A DNA stretch of 39,889 bases from contig JAUWNG010000016.1 in the NCBI GenBank assembly GCA_030612765.1, positions 1 to 39,889 on the forward strand, written 5' to 3'. Below the pieces are notes generated by a model that saw only the letters and a list, made by a program, of their open reading frames with translations, ran no database searches and had not been told where the DNA came from. This stretch comes from Planctomycetota bacterium (GTDB lineage: Bacteria; Planctomycetota; Planctomycetia; Pirellulales; Thermoguttaceae). Each line of letters opens with the position of its first letter. Within the stretch, counting starts at the first letter, position 1. Positions 9,154-17,259 of the stretch are shown one piece after another. The position numbers and the translations under genes were made by a program.

Positions 9154-9798
9154 TCAATCCCCTGCCTTGTCGGATTGGTTCTTCCCGCCGGACTGCAAAG
9201 CCGTTGCAGCGGCGGACAGCTTCTTCAAGAGCGACGTCACCCAATCGAAGACGGCCGTTCCGTCGAGCAGATCGGTCTTCGCCGATTTAGCCTTCGGCGA
9301 TTTGGCCGGCCGGGAGACGACACCCTCGTACGTCAACTCCACGGTCTTCCCTTTACACTCCAGCAACACTTTGTTCGGAAACACACTGACGACCCTGAAC
9401 GACGTCGAGGAGTTCCCTGCCGACGGCATTTTTTGGGGGGCGTACAGTTGGCCGTTGATCACCGCCAGCCGCTGGTTGTCCAAAATACAGGTAGCCTCAA
9501 GCTTCAGGCCGTCGAACGGACCAACCCGTTTCTTGGCCGCGGCGGAACCCGCCGGCGCCGCCTTGGCCGCTTCCTTCGCCGCGGCCAACGATGCCGCGTC
9601 CATCCCTCCCCATGGATTCTTCGTGGGACACGACGGCATCGTGGGCGAAAACAGCGTGGCTGCCAGTTTCGGCACTTCCACCGGCGGCGGAGGAAGAGGG
9701 GGAACAGACGTCAATTCCGACACGCTGGGCCAAACACAATAGCCCACGAAAGCCAGCACGACCGCTGAAGGCGCTACTTGGCCGGCGGATATTGCCAT
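9154..9798 (-). CDS. PilP/GspC-like inner-membrane protein
   Basis: A 214-residue protein. One N-terminal membrane helix (about residues 7-25) is followed by a Pro-rich linker (VPPLPPPPVEVP), an Ala/Lys-rich helix, and a beta domain at about 105-165. The segment 'LEATCILDNQRLAVINGQLYAP' and the later 'FRVVSVFPNKVLLECKGKTVELTYEG' match the homology-region fold shared by GspC and PilP, with the typical V..I....V.L...G pattern. These proteins link the inner-membrane assembly platform to the secretin through the periplasm. The charged C-terminal tail is unusual. It is tightly coupled with its neighbours: 1 nt from the PilO-like stop and 4 nt before gspE. Confidence 0.75.
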   Translation of the reverse strand: MAISAGQVAPSAVVLAFVGYCVWPSVSELTSVPPLPPPPVEVPKLAATLFSPTMPSCPTKNPWGGMDAASLAAAKEAAKAAPAGSAAAKKRVGPFDGLKLEATCILDNQRLAVINGQLYAPQKMPSAGNSSTSFRVVSVFPNKVLLECKGKTVELTYEGVVSRPAKSPKAKSAKTDLLDGTAVFDWVTSLLKKLSAAATALQSGGKNQSDKAGD

Positions 9799-9799
9799 G

Positions 9800-10369
9800 T
9801 CAGTTCCCCAATCCCAGCACGGTGAGTTGCATAATCATGTTGTCCTTGTTCCCGACGCTTTCCGTGCCGCCATCTGCCAGCGCAATGCTTATGTCATCCA
9901 CCCGGAGCAGTCGAGGGTTCGACTCCAGCCAGCGTAGAAACTGGTCCAAGTCGAAAAACGATCCCTCCAACCCGATCATCAGGACGGTGGCCCGATAGGG
10001 CCCGACCTGCACCGGCGTGAGACAGTCGAGCCTCGTCAGTTTCAGTGGAAAGCGGCGAATGCCTTTGCGCATATACTGTATCCATACCCATTCCTTGCTG
10101 TCGGCTTGCTGCGGAATCCGTTTAGCGAAGCTGTCGCACCGCATCTGTAATTGCTCCAGGCCGGCGGCCAACTCCGCCCTTTTCCGCTCTCGACCGATAT
10201 TACTTTTCGTCTCGGCGATTTGCGCGCTAAGCGGCTCATAGATTCCGACGTAGCCGGCCAACAGCACCACTCCGATCAAGAGTATCCGCAACTGAAGCGG
10301 ATCGTGCAGTCGTTCGAGCAACTGGGATTTCAGGTCGGTCCTGCGTTCACCGGTTTCCGTCGAAGCCAT
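9800..10369 (-). CDS. PilO/GspM-like inner-membrane protein
   Basis: A 189-residue protein with a short cytoplasmic N-terminus, a single helix at about 28-46 (ILLIGVVLLAGYVGIYEPL), a coiled-coil region at about 48-90 (heptad-like 'IAETKSNIGRERKRAELAAGLEQLQ'), and a ferredoxin-like C-terminal domain at about 105-189. The segment 'VLMIGLEGSFFDLDQFLRWLESNPRLLRVDDISI' is the typical PilO 'G.Y..L..FL..LE...R...V..I' signature. It would form a periplasmic dimer with the GspL-like protein encoded just upstream. The Shine-Dalgarno GGGAGG is well placed before the ATG at 10369. Confidence 0.85.
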   Translation of the reverse strand: MASTETGERRTDLKSQLLERLHDPLQLRILLIGVVLLAGYVGIYEPLSAQIAETKSNIGRERKRAELAAGLEQLQMRCDSFAKRIPQQADSKEWVWIQYMRKGIRRFPLKLTRLDCLTPVQVGPYRATVLMIGLEGSFFDLDQFLRWLESNPRLLRVDDISIALADGGTESVGNKDNMIMQLTVLGLGN

Positions 10370-10382
10370 TTTGCCTCCCTGC

Positions 10383-11837
10383 TCATTTTTTGTCGCAGTT
10401 GATGGTGAAATCGACCTTGGCTAGTTTCTTCTTGCTGTCCATGGGCAGCTTGATGTCGGTGACGATCGACGCGAAATCGCGTTTCCATAGCGGATCGTTT
10501 TGGATCGCGCTGAGAAACGCCTCGATTTCATAGGGTGTCGAGCCGTTTTCCGAGAGAGGGGCCGTGCCCCGAAGCTGGAAAGAACGAGCCGCTTTCCCCG
10601 TGGCATCCAACGGGCTCCGCCCATTGAACCCGCTGAGCACGGCATTGGCCGGAAGGCGGACCGAGATGTCGCGGGTGTAGGCAGTCCACGCGATTCGGCT
10701 CCCGAGAAAATTGCGGATCGCCCCGACCTTATTCTCCATCGCTTTCTTGTCCTTCTCCAAGCGGTCCGGTTCCCCCGAGGCCAAGCAGAGGTGTTGGCTG
10801 TTTTTGGCCCGCAACGTCACATACGACTCCTCTAGTTTTATGGCGTGCGCGCCGAGCACCATTCCCATGCAGCCAATCAGTCCGGCCGCGGAGCCCAATT
10901 CCTTCCAGGGGAATATCTCCTTGATGGGAGCACGCGCCTTCATGGAGCGGGACAAGTCATACGCCTTGATGTCTTGCGACAGGCAACCCAGGGCCAATCC
11001 AAACGCGGTCGACGCCCCATCCAGCGCCGGTCCCTCGTGCCAAATCACCCGCGTCCCAATCTCCGCGGGTAGCCCCTCTTTCTGAAGACGCTCGTGCAAG
11101 TCGTCGCGGCCATGGATCATGGCATAGTCCAAAGCCGTTTCAATCCCGTAATGCGCCTGCTGGATTGCCAACCCCCGGGCCGCCGAGAGAATGGCGAAAC
11201 CTTCCTTGAAGTCGGGCAATGTAAAGGGCTTCCAGGCCAACGGCTGGCCGCCGGAAACCACCACCGCCAGCCCCTGGCCGGCGCCCAGGAACACGCGCAA
11301 CACCGTCTTGGACAGGCGTGGCGACCGATGCTGCCGTTCAGCCAGCCGCACCAAGGCACAGGCCGACGGCTCGCTGCGAAACGGCCGCACGCCCAACCGG
11401 CTGAGAATCGCCACCACGCCCGCCATGTATTTCCTCCGGCAAGCCGCCAGATGCGCTACGGGCAACTTGTTCACCTTGCCGTCAATCAGATCGACGACCA
11501 AATCGTCGGTCGGGAGGTTCGACGAACAGAGCGCCTTTTGCAACTCGACTTCGGGCTTGGCCTCGCCACTGGCGGACGTTAGCCGCGTGCCGAAGAAGAG
11601 CCGGGAACAGGCCAAGCCAACCGCCACCGGCACGCGGCGTTTGGGGCCCACCACCGGCGGCAGCAGCCGCTCGATCACCTCCGCCACGTTCTCCGAAGTG
11701 CAAGGCTCAGTGGAGGAAGCGATCACAACGGCCCCCCCCAAGGGCGTGGAGGCCACTTTGACGACCGCCACCTCGTGCTCGCCCAGGCACAGCCCGACGG
11801 CCTTGCGGAGTGCGATTTTGGTAAGGAACGCTTTCAT
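10383..11837 (-). CDS. GspL-like protein (PilM and PilN regions in one chain)
   Basis: A 484-residue protein. I chose the ATG at 11837 (preceded by AGAGGGGG); the frame stays open upstream through repeat A5, but that part is not gene-like. Residues 1-300 resemble the actin-like PilM/GspL cytoplasmic domain ('AVGLCLGEHEVAVVKVAS', 'RVFLGAGQGLAVVVSGGQPLA', 'ALGCLSQDI'). A membrane helix follows at about 313-332 (LGSAAGLIGCMGMVLGAHAI), then a coiled coil and a periplasmic ferredoxin-like domain at about 390-484 as in PilN. One chain with this order is the GspL architecture. It forms the inner platform with the PilO- and PilP-like proteins that follow. It is the first gene after the pilin terminator at 12044-12079. 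Confidence 0.82.
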   Translation of the reverse strand: MKAFLTKIALRKAVGLCLGEHEVAVVKVASTPLGGAVVIASSTEPCTSENVAEVIERLLPPVVGPKRRVPVAVGLACSRLFFGTRLTSASGEAKPEVELQKALCSSNLPTDDLVVDLIDGKVNKLPVAHLAACRRKYMAGVVAILSRLGVRPFRSEPSACALVRLAERQHRSPRLSKTVLRVFLGAGQGLAVVVSGGQPLAWKPFTLPDFKEGFAILSAARGLAIQQAHYGIETALDYAMIHGRDDLHERLQKEGLPAEIGTRVIWHEGPALDGASTAFGLALGCLSQDIKAYDLSRSMKARAPIKEIFPWKELGSAAGLIGCMGMVLGAHAIKLEESYVTLRAKNSQHLCLASGEPDRLEKDKKAMENKVGAIRNFLGSRIAWTAYTRDISVRLPANAVLSGFNGRSPLDATGKAARSFQLRGTAPLSENGSTPYEIEAFLSAIQNDPLWKRDFASIVTDIKLPMDSKKKLAKVDFTINCDKK

Positions 11838-11869
11838 GGCTGTTCGCCCCCTCTCCCCTGGGGAGAGGG

Positions 11870-11962
11870 TTAGCAGCCCGTTGAAAAAGTCACTCAAACG
11901 AGATCGTTGGGGTGGCAGTACAACTGCCACCCCAACATGCGGCTTTTTCAACCGGCTGTTAG
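11870..11962. mobile_element. Family A variant, copy A5 (85 bp, different core, TSD TTAG)
   Basis: The element is 11874-11958 with perfect TTAG duplications at 11870-11873 and 11959-11962. The terminal repeats (CAGCCCGTTGAAAAAG and CTTTTTCAACCGGCTG) match family A with one mismatch, but the core is unrelated: a 14-bp stem GTTGGGGTGGCAGT with loop ACA. This shows that the ends, not the core, define what is mobilised. It lies directly upstream of the gspL-like gene, next to a CCCTCTCCCC/GGGGAGAGGG palindrome at 11850-11869. Confidence 0.88.
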
Positions 11963-12043
11963 GATGAGGACCGTATGTTTTGTTTCTTCCCCCTCACCCC
12001 GGATATCTCAAGAGTGAAGACAAGAGTTCTGCTCCATAGGGGC

Positions 12044-12079
12044 AAAAAAGTGGGCGGCCGAGAGCGTTCGGCCGCCCAC
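12044..12079 (-). terminator. Rho-independent terminator of the main pseudopilin gene
   Basis: The stem GTGGGCGGCCG (12050-12060) pairs perfectly with CGGCCGCCCAC (12069-12079), and one more A-T pair extends it. On the minus strand it is followed by six T (12049-12044). It lies 33 bp downstream of the pilin stop, so the pilin can be expressed as a separate, more abundant transcript, with read-through or a second promoter for the rest of the operon. Confidence 0.88.
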
Positions 12080-12111
12080 CACTGCGGCTTACAACTGGCG
12101 GTCAGCCAATT

Positions 12112-12570
12112 TTAATCACTGGCTACGCCTGCGGACAACGGACTGATGTCTGACGCGATGGTACTCAAGATGGTGCTATCGCTACAGAAGCCATTTTGCG
12201 TGAAGATCACGGTGTATGCACCCCAACTGCTCGTGGTTGAGTCACGCGTCAATATCAACTTCCATTTCGGAACACCGGCATCGTTCGACGTGATTATCGT
12301 GGTCGGGTCGCTGAAGTACGTCGGGGATGCCAGGACGATATCCAGTTTGCTGACAGCGTCGGCGTAAATACCCTCCTTAGCGATGTACCGCTCTTGGGCG
12401 CCGCGGACGGCCGCCAGGTACGCGAACGATTCCGACGCCTTGGTGCGCTCGACCGACTTCAGAAAACGCGGCACGCCGAAGGCGGCCAACACGCCGATAA
12501 TCACGATGACCACGGCCAATTCAACAAGGGTGAAACCCTTGCGATTTTCACTGGCTGACAATTTCCACAT
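12112..12570 (-). CDS. gspG: Major pseudopilin, GspG/PilA-like
   Basis: A 152-residue protein. The leader MWKLSASENRKG is cut before FTLVELAVVIVIIGVLAAFGVPRF, with cleavage after Gly12, Glu at mature position 5 and a canonical helix. The globular part includes 'ASESFAYLAAVRGAQERYIAKEGIYADAV', typical of small GspG-like pilins, and ends in a Ser/Ala-rich tail. The Shine-Dalgarno AGGAGA is well spaced. It is the first gene of the secretion region, with its own sigma70-like promoter, a long structured leader and a strong terminator. This is the arrangement expected for the abundant fibre subunit. GspG and type IV pilins cannot be separated from sequence alone. Confidence 0.85.
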   Translation of the reverse strand: MWKLSASENRKGFTLVELAVVIVIIGVLAAFGVPRFLKSVERTKASESFAYLAAVRGAQERYIAKEGIYADAVSKLDIVLASPTYFSDPTTIITSNDAGVPKWKLILTRDSTTSSWGAYTVIFTQNGFCSDSTILSTIASDISPLSAGVASD

Positions 12571-12660
12571 TACTGTCTCTCCTATGTGTTTTGCGCCACA
12601 AACCGGCGCGTGAACCGTGGAGCGACCGTATGTGGGTCGCCAGCAACATACTGACGATAT

Positions 12661-12780
12661 TCACCCAGTATCACGGTCTTCGCTCCTTCTACTGTTGCAT
12701 TCCCAAAAAGGCTCCTGAAACCACGGCCAACTTGGCGATGCAAGAGTACTCAAACCAGACAGCACTTCCATGCAAGGCAC
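12661..12780 (-). CDS. Possible leader peptide ORF (39 codons) upstream of the pseudopilin
   Basis: A GTG at 12780 has a perfect AGGAGG 6 nt upstream, followed by 39 codons and TGA at 12663-12661. The peptide opens MPCMEVLSGLSTLASPSWPW and is rich in Trp, Ser and Glu. It lies in the 5' leader of the pilin mRNA. Position and ribosome site are good, but there is no other evidence that it is translated, and I recognise no family. Confidence 0.35.
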   Translation of the reverse strand: MPCMEVLSGLSTLASPSWPWFQEPFWECNSRRSEDRDTG

Positions 12781-12841
12781 AGTTAACCTCCTCTCTTCGG
12801 GCGTCCTTGCGGCAACAGCAGCCCGTGAACGATCACGAGGT

Positions 12842-12920
12842 AAAAAAACCGCCGCACCGACTCAGTGCCCATCCGAATGGATGGCGTCCCGAGGATCAAA
12901 GCCTTACCAATACCTCCTCG
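12842..12920 (-). promoter_or_regulatory. Structured 5' leader with terminator-like hairpin (possible attenuator or riboswitch)
   Basis: Read on the minus strand, the leader has CGAGGA...TCCTCG, then the hairpin CCATCC-ATTC-GGATGG, the hairpin GCACTG-AGT-CGGTGC, a CGCC/GGCG closing pair, and then seven T at 12848-12842. A GC-rich fold followed by a U-run about 270 nt before the start codon looks like conditional termination. I could not assign it to a known riboswitch class by eye. Confidence 0.45.
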
Positions 12921-12925
12921 CTAAA

Positions 12926-12954
12926 TAAGTAGGTTAGGGATTCTGGGTTGTCAA
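12926..12954 (-). promoter_or_regulatory. Sigma70-like promoter of the pseudopilin transcript
   Basis: On the minus strand the -35 TTGACA (12954-12949) is followed by a 17-bp spacer and TACTTA (12931-12926). The -35 is perfect and the -10 matches TATAAT at three or four positions. It points toward the pilin gene, about 350 bp downstream. Confidence 0.65.
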
Positions 12955-12961
12955 GTAAATT

Positions 12962-12978
12962 TTGCGTACTTTACGCAA
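12962..12978. promoter_or_regulatory. Candidate operator, 7-bp perfect inverted repeat
   Basis: TTGCGTA-CTT-TACGCAA lies 8 bp upstream of the -35 box of the pilin promoter. The position, at about -45 to -60, is that expected for a dimeric activator. The symmetry is seen; the regulator is not known. Confidence 0.5.
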
Positions 12979-13054
12979 TAACCCGTCGCATCCCTATATC
13001 GCACAACAAGTTAGGGGAATGTGAATATGACGCGGTGGGGGGTAGGAAGGGATG

Positions 13055-14368
13055 CTACTTCCGTTCGAGGAACTTCCGAAACACATCGCCGATATAGGCG
13101 ATCTGCGTCTCCGTGATGCCCGGATACACGCCAAGGAAGAAGGTGTCTCGCATGATGGAATCCGTGTTGCGCAGGGTACCGACGATCCGACATTCGATGT
13201 CCGCATAGGCGGGCTGCCGAACGAGATTGCCACAAAACAAGTTGCGGGTTTCGATCTTCGCCGCCTCCAAAAAACTGGTCAAATCGTTGCGGCTGAAGCC
13301 CGATCCCTCTCGAACGGTAATGACAAAGCCGAAGTAGGAGGGTTCACTGTCCGGCGGGGTCTCGGGCAACAAGAGCCGATCGCCGTAGGGAGCGAGCAAC
13401 TGCCGCAGAGCGAGCCAGTTGCGGCGGCGGGCGGCAATAAACAAATCGAGCTTATCGAGTTGCGCGCAACCAATGGCTGCCTGGATATCGGTAACTTTCA
13501 GGTTGTAGCCGATGTGCGAATAGACGTACTTGTGATCGTAGCCGTAGGGTAGCGTGCCGAACTGTTGGCTGAACCGCTTGCCGCAGGTGTTGCTCTCGCC
13601 GCCGCCGCAGCAACAATCACGACCCCAATCACGGAAAGAGCGGACAATGCGGGCGAGCAACTCATCCTCGGCAACGACCGCGCCCCCCTCGCCCATTGTA
13701 ATGTGATGTGCGGGGTAAAAGGACAGCGTGGCCAGGTCGCCAAACGTGCCGACGTGACGGCCGTGCAACTTCGTACCCAACGCGTCGCAACAGTCCTCGA
13801 CCATCCACAATCCGTTCCGCCGACACAACTCTTGCAACGCGGCGGCATCGTACGGAGTGCCCATCGTGTGGGCAATCATCACGGCCTTGGTGCGCGGACC
13901 GATGGCGGATGCAATGGTCTCGATCGTGGGCACGTACGTTCCCAATTCGACGTCGACGAACACCGGCGCCGCTCGATTCTGGATGATCGGGTTGACCGTG
14001 GTGGGGAAACCCGCGGCTACCGTGATGACCTCGTCACCCGGCCGTATCCGCCGCTCTCCCAGCAGTGGCGAGGTGAGCGCGCTGAGGGCCGCCAGATTTG
14101 CCGAAGAGCCTGAGTTGACCAGCATCGCGGCATGGATGTTCATCCGGGCCGCCAGATTCGTCTCGAACTGCTTCGCGTACCGCCCGGCCGTGAGCCAAAA
14201 GTCAAGACTCGCATCGACGGCTCGAACCAGTTCCTCGGCGTCGAAAACGCGACCAGCGTAGCGGACCGCGGTTTCGCCCGGCGTAAACGGCTGCGATGGA
14301 AATGCCTCTTTGTAATACTCCGCCACGAGTTGCAGGATTTCGCGGCGTTTCGCTTGCGCTTGCGTCAT
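13055..14368 (-). CDS. rfbH: CDP-4-keto-6-deoxy-D-glucose 3-dehydrase (E1, RfbH/DdhC)
   Basis: A 437-residue protein from the ATG at 14368 (AGAGGAC upstream). It has the PMP-dependent DegT/DnrJ/EryC1 fold, but at the PLP-lysine position it reads SFYPAHHITMGEGG, with His in place of Lys. This is the hallmark of the E1 dehydrase, which uses PMP to remove the C3 hydroxyl. The [2Fe-2S] ligands are all present with the exact E1 spacing C-x57-C-x1-C-x7-C (Cys194, Cys252, Cys254, Cys262). The product is the CDP-3,6-dideoxy-4-keto sugar, formed with an E3 reductase that is not found in this window. It is the last gene of the glycan operon. RfbF and RfbG, which make its substrate, are encoded about 9 kb upstream in the same operon. 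Confidence 0.95.
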   Translation of the reverse strand: MTQAQAKRREILQLVAEYYKEAFPSQPFTPGETAVRYAGRVFDAEELVRAVDASLDFWLTAGRYAKQFETNLAARMNIHAAMLVNSGSSANLAALSALTSPLLGERRIRPGDEVITVAAGFPTTVNPIIQNRAAPVFVDVELGTYVPTIETIASAIGPRTKAVMIAHTMGTPYDAAALQELCRRNGLWMVEDCCDALGTKLHGRHVGTFGDLATLSFYPAHHITMGEGGAVVAEDELLARIVRSFRDWGRDCCCGGGESNTCGKRFSQQFGTLPYGYDHKYVYSHIGYNLKVTDIQAAIGCAQLDKLDLFIAARRRNWLALRQLLAPYGDRLLLPETPPDSEPSYFGFVITVREGSGFSRNDLTSFLEAAKIETRNLFCGNLVRQPAYADIECRIVGTLRNTDSIMRDTFFLGVYPGITETQIAYIGDVFRKFLERK

Positions 14369-14391
14369 TGCTGTCCTCTGGCGATTATGGC

Positions 14392-14527
<136 letters not shown>

Positions 14528-14545
14528 ATAGGGCCCGATTCAATT

Positions 14546-15007
14546 TCAAAACACGTTCTTAGCTCCAGGCAAAGGTTTGTGAGCGAACGTGTACTGTCGG
14601 TGACCGATGAAGCTCGCGACAACCGTGCCAACGGTCAGGATCGCCCCCGCGATGTAGGGAGCGTAAACCTGGGGTTCAACATAGAGGTTCAGGACCGCCA
14701 CCAGCACGGGCAGCAAGGCAAGGTTCACCACGGTACTCGTCCCGTACACTACGTAGCAGCGCAGGTATTCTTTCAGAAAGTTGCCCTTGGTCCGGAAGAC
14801 GAAAATCTTGTAACCCAGGAAGGAGACGGTGATGCAAACCACGGTGCCCAGCAGCGCCGCCGCCATGTAGGCGTATGGAATCAGCGGCGTGAGCAAGTAC
14901 GTTAGAAGGGCATACAGCCCGTAGCCGAACAGGGTGTTCCAAGCGCCGACCAACAGGTAGCGGACGACCTGGCCCGAGGGAACAGAGTTGGCTAATCGCT
15001 GAATCAA
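14546..15007 (-). CDS. GtrA-family membrane protein (first)
   Basis: A 153-residue protein with four membrane helices (about residues 14-36, 45-66, 83-105, 118-140). The GtrA pattern is clear: 'VVRYLLVGAWNTLFGYGLYALL' at the N-terminus, 'VSFLGYKIFVFR' before the loop and 'FIGHRQYTFAH' at the end. GtrA proteins are thought to flip or present undecaprenyl-linked sugars made by a GtrB-type transferase. The start overlaps the stop of the GtrB-like gene in the form ATGA, so both are translated together, which supports the functional pair. Confidence 0.88.
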   Translation of the reverse strand: MIQRLANSVPSGQVVRYLLVGAWNTLFGYGLYALLTYLLTPLIPYAYMAAALLGTVVCITVSFLGYKIFVFRTKGNFLKEYLRCYVVYGTSTVVNLALLPVLVAVLNLYVEPQVYAPYIAGAILTVGTVVASFIGHRQYTFAHKPLPGAKNVF

Positions 15008-16074
15008 GTGTATTCCTCAGTCATCAACGTTCCCTCTCCAATTGGCACGGAGATCGGCAGCCCGTGTCTCCTGGGGCCGTCACTACCGGCGAGCCGATCG
15101 GAAGAACGTTCCACGAACCTGTCGTCGGCTTGCTTCGCCGTGTCGTCGAAATTGATCCTCTCCTTTTCAACCACCAGCGGGCGGTGTTGCACTTGCGTGT
15201 GGATCATACCGACATACTCGCCGACGATGCCGATGAAGAACAGTTGCACTGCCGAGAAGAAGAAGATGCCGATGACCAACGGCGCGACGCCGACCTGAAA
15301 ATTGTCCCAAAACAGTAGCTTGTAAACGAAGTACACGAGGGCAACCAGCAGGCTGAGGCCGGCCATGGCGAAGCCGGACATGGTCGCCAACCGCAGCGGC
15401 ACCTTCGAGTGGCTGGTGATGCCCAGCATGGCCATGTCGTAGAGTGTGTAGAAGTTGTTTTTGGTGACGCCTCGTTCCCGGCGGTTTTGGGCGTACTCGA
15501 TCTTCACCGGCTGGAAACCGATTTCGGAGATCATACCCCGACCATAAGGGAAAGGGTCGTCCATCTCCCGCATGGCCTCGATGACGACTCGATCGAAGAG
15601 GCCGAAGCCGCAGAAGTTGTTCGCCAATTCGATCTCCGAGAGGCGGCTAACGAGACGATAGTAAGCCCGTCGGATGGCGAACATGACCAAATGTTCCTTG
15701 CTCTGGGACTTGATCCCCATGACGATCTTGTGGCCTTCCTCCCACTTTTGCAGGAAGATGGGGATAAGGTCCAGGGGATCCTGGAGATCGGCGACGACGG
15801 GAATGACGGCGTCTCCCTTGGTCTGAAGGACGGCGTGGTGCGGCGAACGGATATGGCCGAAGTTCCGGCTGTTGACGATCACTTTGACGTTCTTGTCCTC
15901 CGCCGCGATCCTCCGCAGAATCTCCACCGTTTTGTCGGTGGAGGAGTTGTCGATGAAGAGGTGTTCGTAGCGATACGTACCCAGCGAGTCGAAGAGCGCC
16001 TTGACCTGCCGGTACGCATTCTCGACGTTTTCTTCTTCGTTGAAACAGGGCGTGATGATGCTGATGAGCTTCAT
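15004..16074 (-). CDS. GtrB-like family 2 glycosyltransferase (polyprenyl-phosphate sugar synthase)
   Basis: A 356-residue protein. The N-terminal GT-A domain opens MKLISIITPCFNEEENVENA, with 'LFIDNSSTDKTVEIL' and the acidic metal site in 'VVADLQDPLDLI'. Two membrane helices follow at about 235-260 and 270-295 ('GIVGEYVGMIHTQVQHRP'), as in GtrB/DPM1-type enzymes that load a sugar onto undecaprenyl phosphate. The C-terminal tail of about 45 residues is charged and longer than usual. It overlaps both neighbours by 4 nt (ATGA at each end). With the GtrA-like protein it would supply lipid-linked sugar for decoration of a surface glycan. The donor sugar cannot be read from sequence. Confidence 0.88.
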   Translation of the reverse strand: MKLISIITPCFNEEENVENAYRQVKALFDSLGTYRYEHLFIDNSSTDKTVEILRRIAAEDKNVKVIVNSRNFGHIRSPHHAVLQTKGDAVIPVVADLQDPLDLIPIFLQKWEEGHKIVMGIKSQSKEHLVMFAIRRAYYRLVSRLSEIELANNFCGFGLFDRVVIEAMREMDDPFPYGRGMISEIGFQPVKIEYAQNRRERGVTKNNFYTLYDMAMLGITSHSKVPLRLATMSGFAMAGLSLLVALVYFVYKLLFWDNFQVGVAPLVIGIFFFSAVQLFFIGIVGEYVGMIHTQVQHRPLVVEKERINFDDTAKQADDRFVERSSDRLAGSDGPRRHGLPISVPIGEGTLMTEEYT

Positions 16075-17234
16075 GATATGAGCCTTTCTTCAGGAACCGC
16101 GTAGCAAATGATCTCCCAGCAGTCTTCGGCATACAGTCGCAGGAACAGCCGGTAGCCGTCGTGGAGCGACTTGATCGCCTGGGGGATGCGCCACAGGTCG
16201 CTCTGCTTGTGGTAGGCGCAGATGGCCAGGACGGGACGATGCAAGGCAATGACCCGACGTGCTCCTTCCAGGGCGTCGAGTTCCGCGCCCTCGATGTCCA
16301 TCTTAATGTACGTGGGCGGATGATCGGCCAGCACGTCGTCCAGTCGGGCACAGTCCAGGGCGGCCGTTCCCGCGGCGGTCACCGACGACGACATGTCGCC
16401 GTGCAGATCGAACGAAAGAATCCCGTTGTGCGACGCGGCGGCCAGCGGCCGCGGCAGGACGCGCCGGCGCAATCCGGCATCGAGACCTTCGACGTACCGC
16501 TGGAGGGCCGCGAAGTTTTGCGGGTCGGGTTCCAGCGCCACGGCTTCCTTGAACGCTCCGCCGCGCCGCGCGATAAACGCCCGCACCGAATCGCCGTCGA
16601 ACGCCCCGCAATCGACGAACACCTCGTCCGCCAGCGGGCGAATCAGGTCGTCGGGAAAGTAGGTGTCCCGCGCCGGGCACGGCGGCGGCAGGTTCTCGGA
16701 ATCCAACCGCATCCGCCAGCGCAATTGTGACACGTAGTACCGTCGCGACAACTCATCGTCCCAAAGGTCGAGGCCCGCCGCAACCGCCTCGCGATCCTCG
16801 AATATTCGCTCCAGATCGCCGAGGCCGCCGTACGGCAGAAATGTCTCGGTATGTTTCCAATAAAGGCTCGGGAAGGAAACCACGCTGGGGCAATTCATTT
16901 TCCGCAGTTGTCGCCGTATGGCCGAGTGGTTGAAGATCGTGACCACAAACACGGCCGCGCCGCCGTACTGGGCGACAGCCTCTTGCGGCGGCAGAACCAG
17001 CAAGCCGTCGATCCGTTCATGCCACAGCGTGGAGTTGTTGTCGATGAATGCCAGAGGCTCGCGACCAATCGAGCGCAGGCCGCGGAGGGTTCTGCGGCCC
17101 AGCGGTCCCGCCCCGCACAGAACCAGCGCCGGCTGAGGTTCCTCGACGGTCCGATCGAACTGCTGTTGTAGACGGTTTTGGACTTCCGACGGATTCTCCG
17201 CAAGCAAGTCCGAGAGTTGGCGCGAGATGGTCAT
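16071..17234 (-). CDS. FkbM-family methyltransferase with N-terminal Rossmann-like domain (paralog 1)
   Basis: About 387 residues from the ATG at 17234, which has GAGG 5 nt upstream; an earlier ATG at 17267 is possible. The first part has a dinucleotide-like loop, ALVLCGAGPLGRRTLRGL, at about residues 35-55. The C-terminal half is an FkbM SAM methyltransferase: 'VFVDCGAFDGDSVRAF' (motif I), 'AVALEPDPQNFAALQRYV' and 'TYIKMDIEGAELDALEGA'. FkbM enzymes O-methylate sugars or polyketides. The next gene upstream is a clear paralog with the same two-part layout, so a tandem duplication is likely. It overlaps the GtrB-like gene by 4 nt. Confidence 0.82.
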   Translation of the reverse strand: MTISRQLSDLLAENPSEVQNRLQQQFDRTVEEPQPALVLCGAGPLGRRTLRGLRSIGREPLAFIDNNSTLWHERIDGLLVLPPQEAVAQYGGAAVFVVTIFNHSAIRRQLRKMNCPSVVSFPSLYWKHTETFLPYGGLGDLERIFEDREAVAAGLDLWDDELSRRYYVSQLRWRMRLDSENLPPPCPARDTYFPDDLIRPLADEVFVDCGAFDGDSVRAFIARRGGAFKEAVALEPDPQNFAALQRYVEGLDAGLRRRVLPRPLAAASHNGILSFDLHGDMSSSVTAAGTAALDCARLDDVLADHPPTYIKMDIEGAELDALEGARRVIALHRPVLAICAYHKQSDLWRIPQAIKSLHDGYRLFLRLYAEDCWEIICYAVPEERLIS

Positions 17235-17259
17235 TTCAACCTCGGAACGTGTTTTGAAA

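Noticed and set aside
8169-9290. 373-codon plus-strand open frame
   Set aside because: It is antisense to gspE, which has every expected motif.
12849-12895. Resemblance of the leader hairpin (GCACTGAGTCGGTGC plus T-run) to the end of a Cas9 tracrRNA
   Set aside because: A short chance match in a pilin leader; there is no cas gene, anti-repeat or array in the window.
12571-12925. Known c-di-GMP (GEMM) riboswitch
   Set aside because: A GGGACGC string is present, but the rest of the consensus could not be found by eye; left as an unassigned structured leader.
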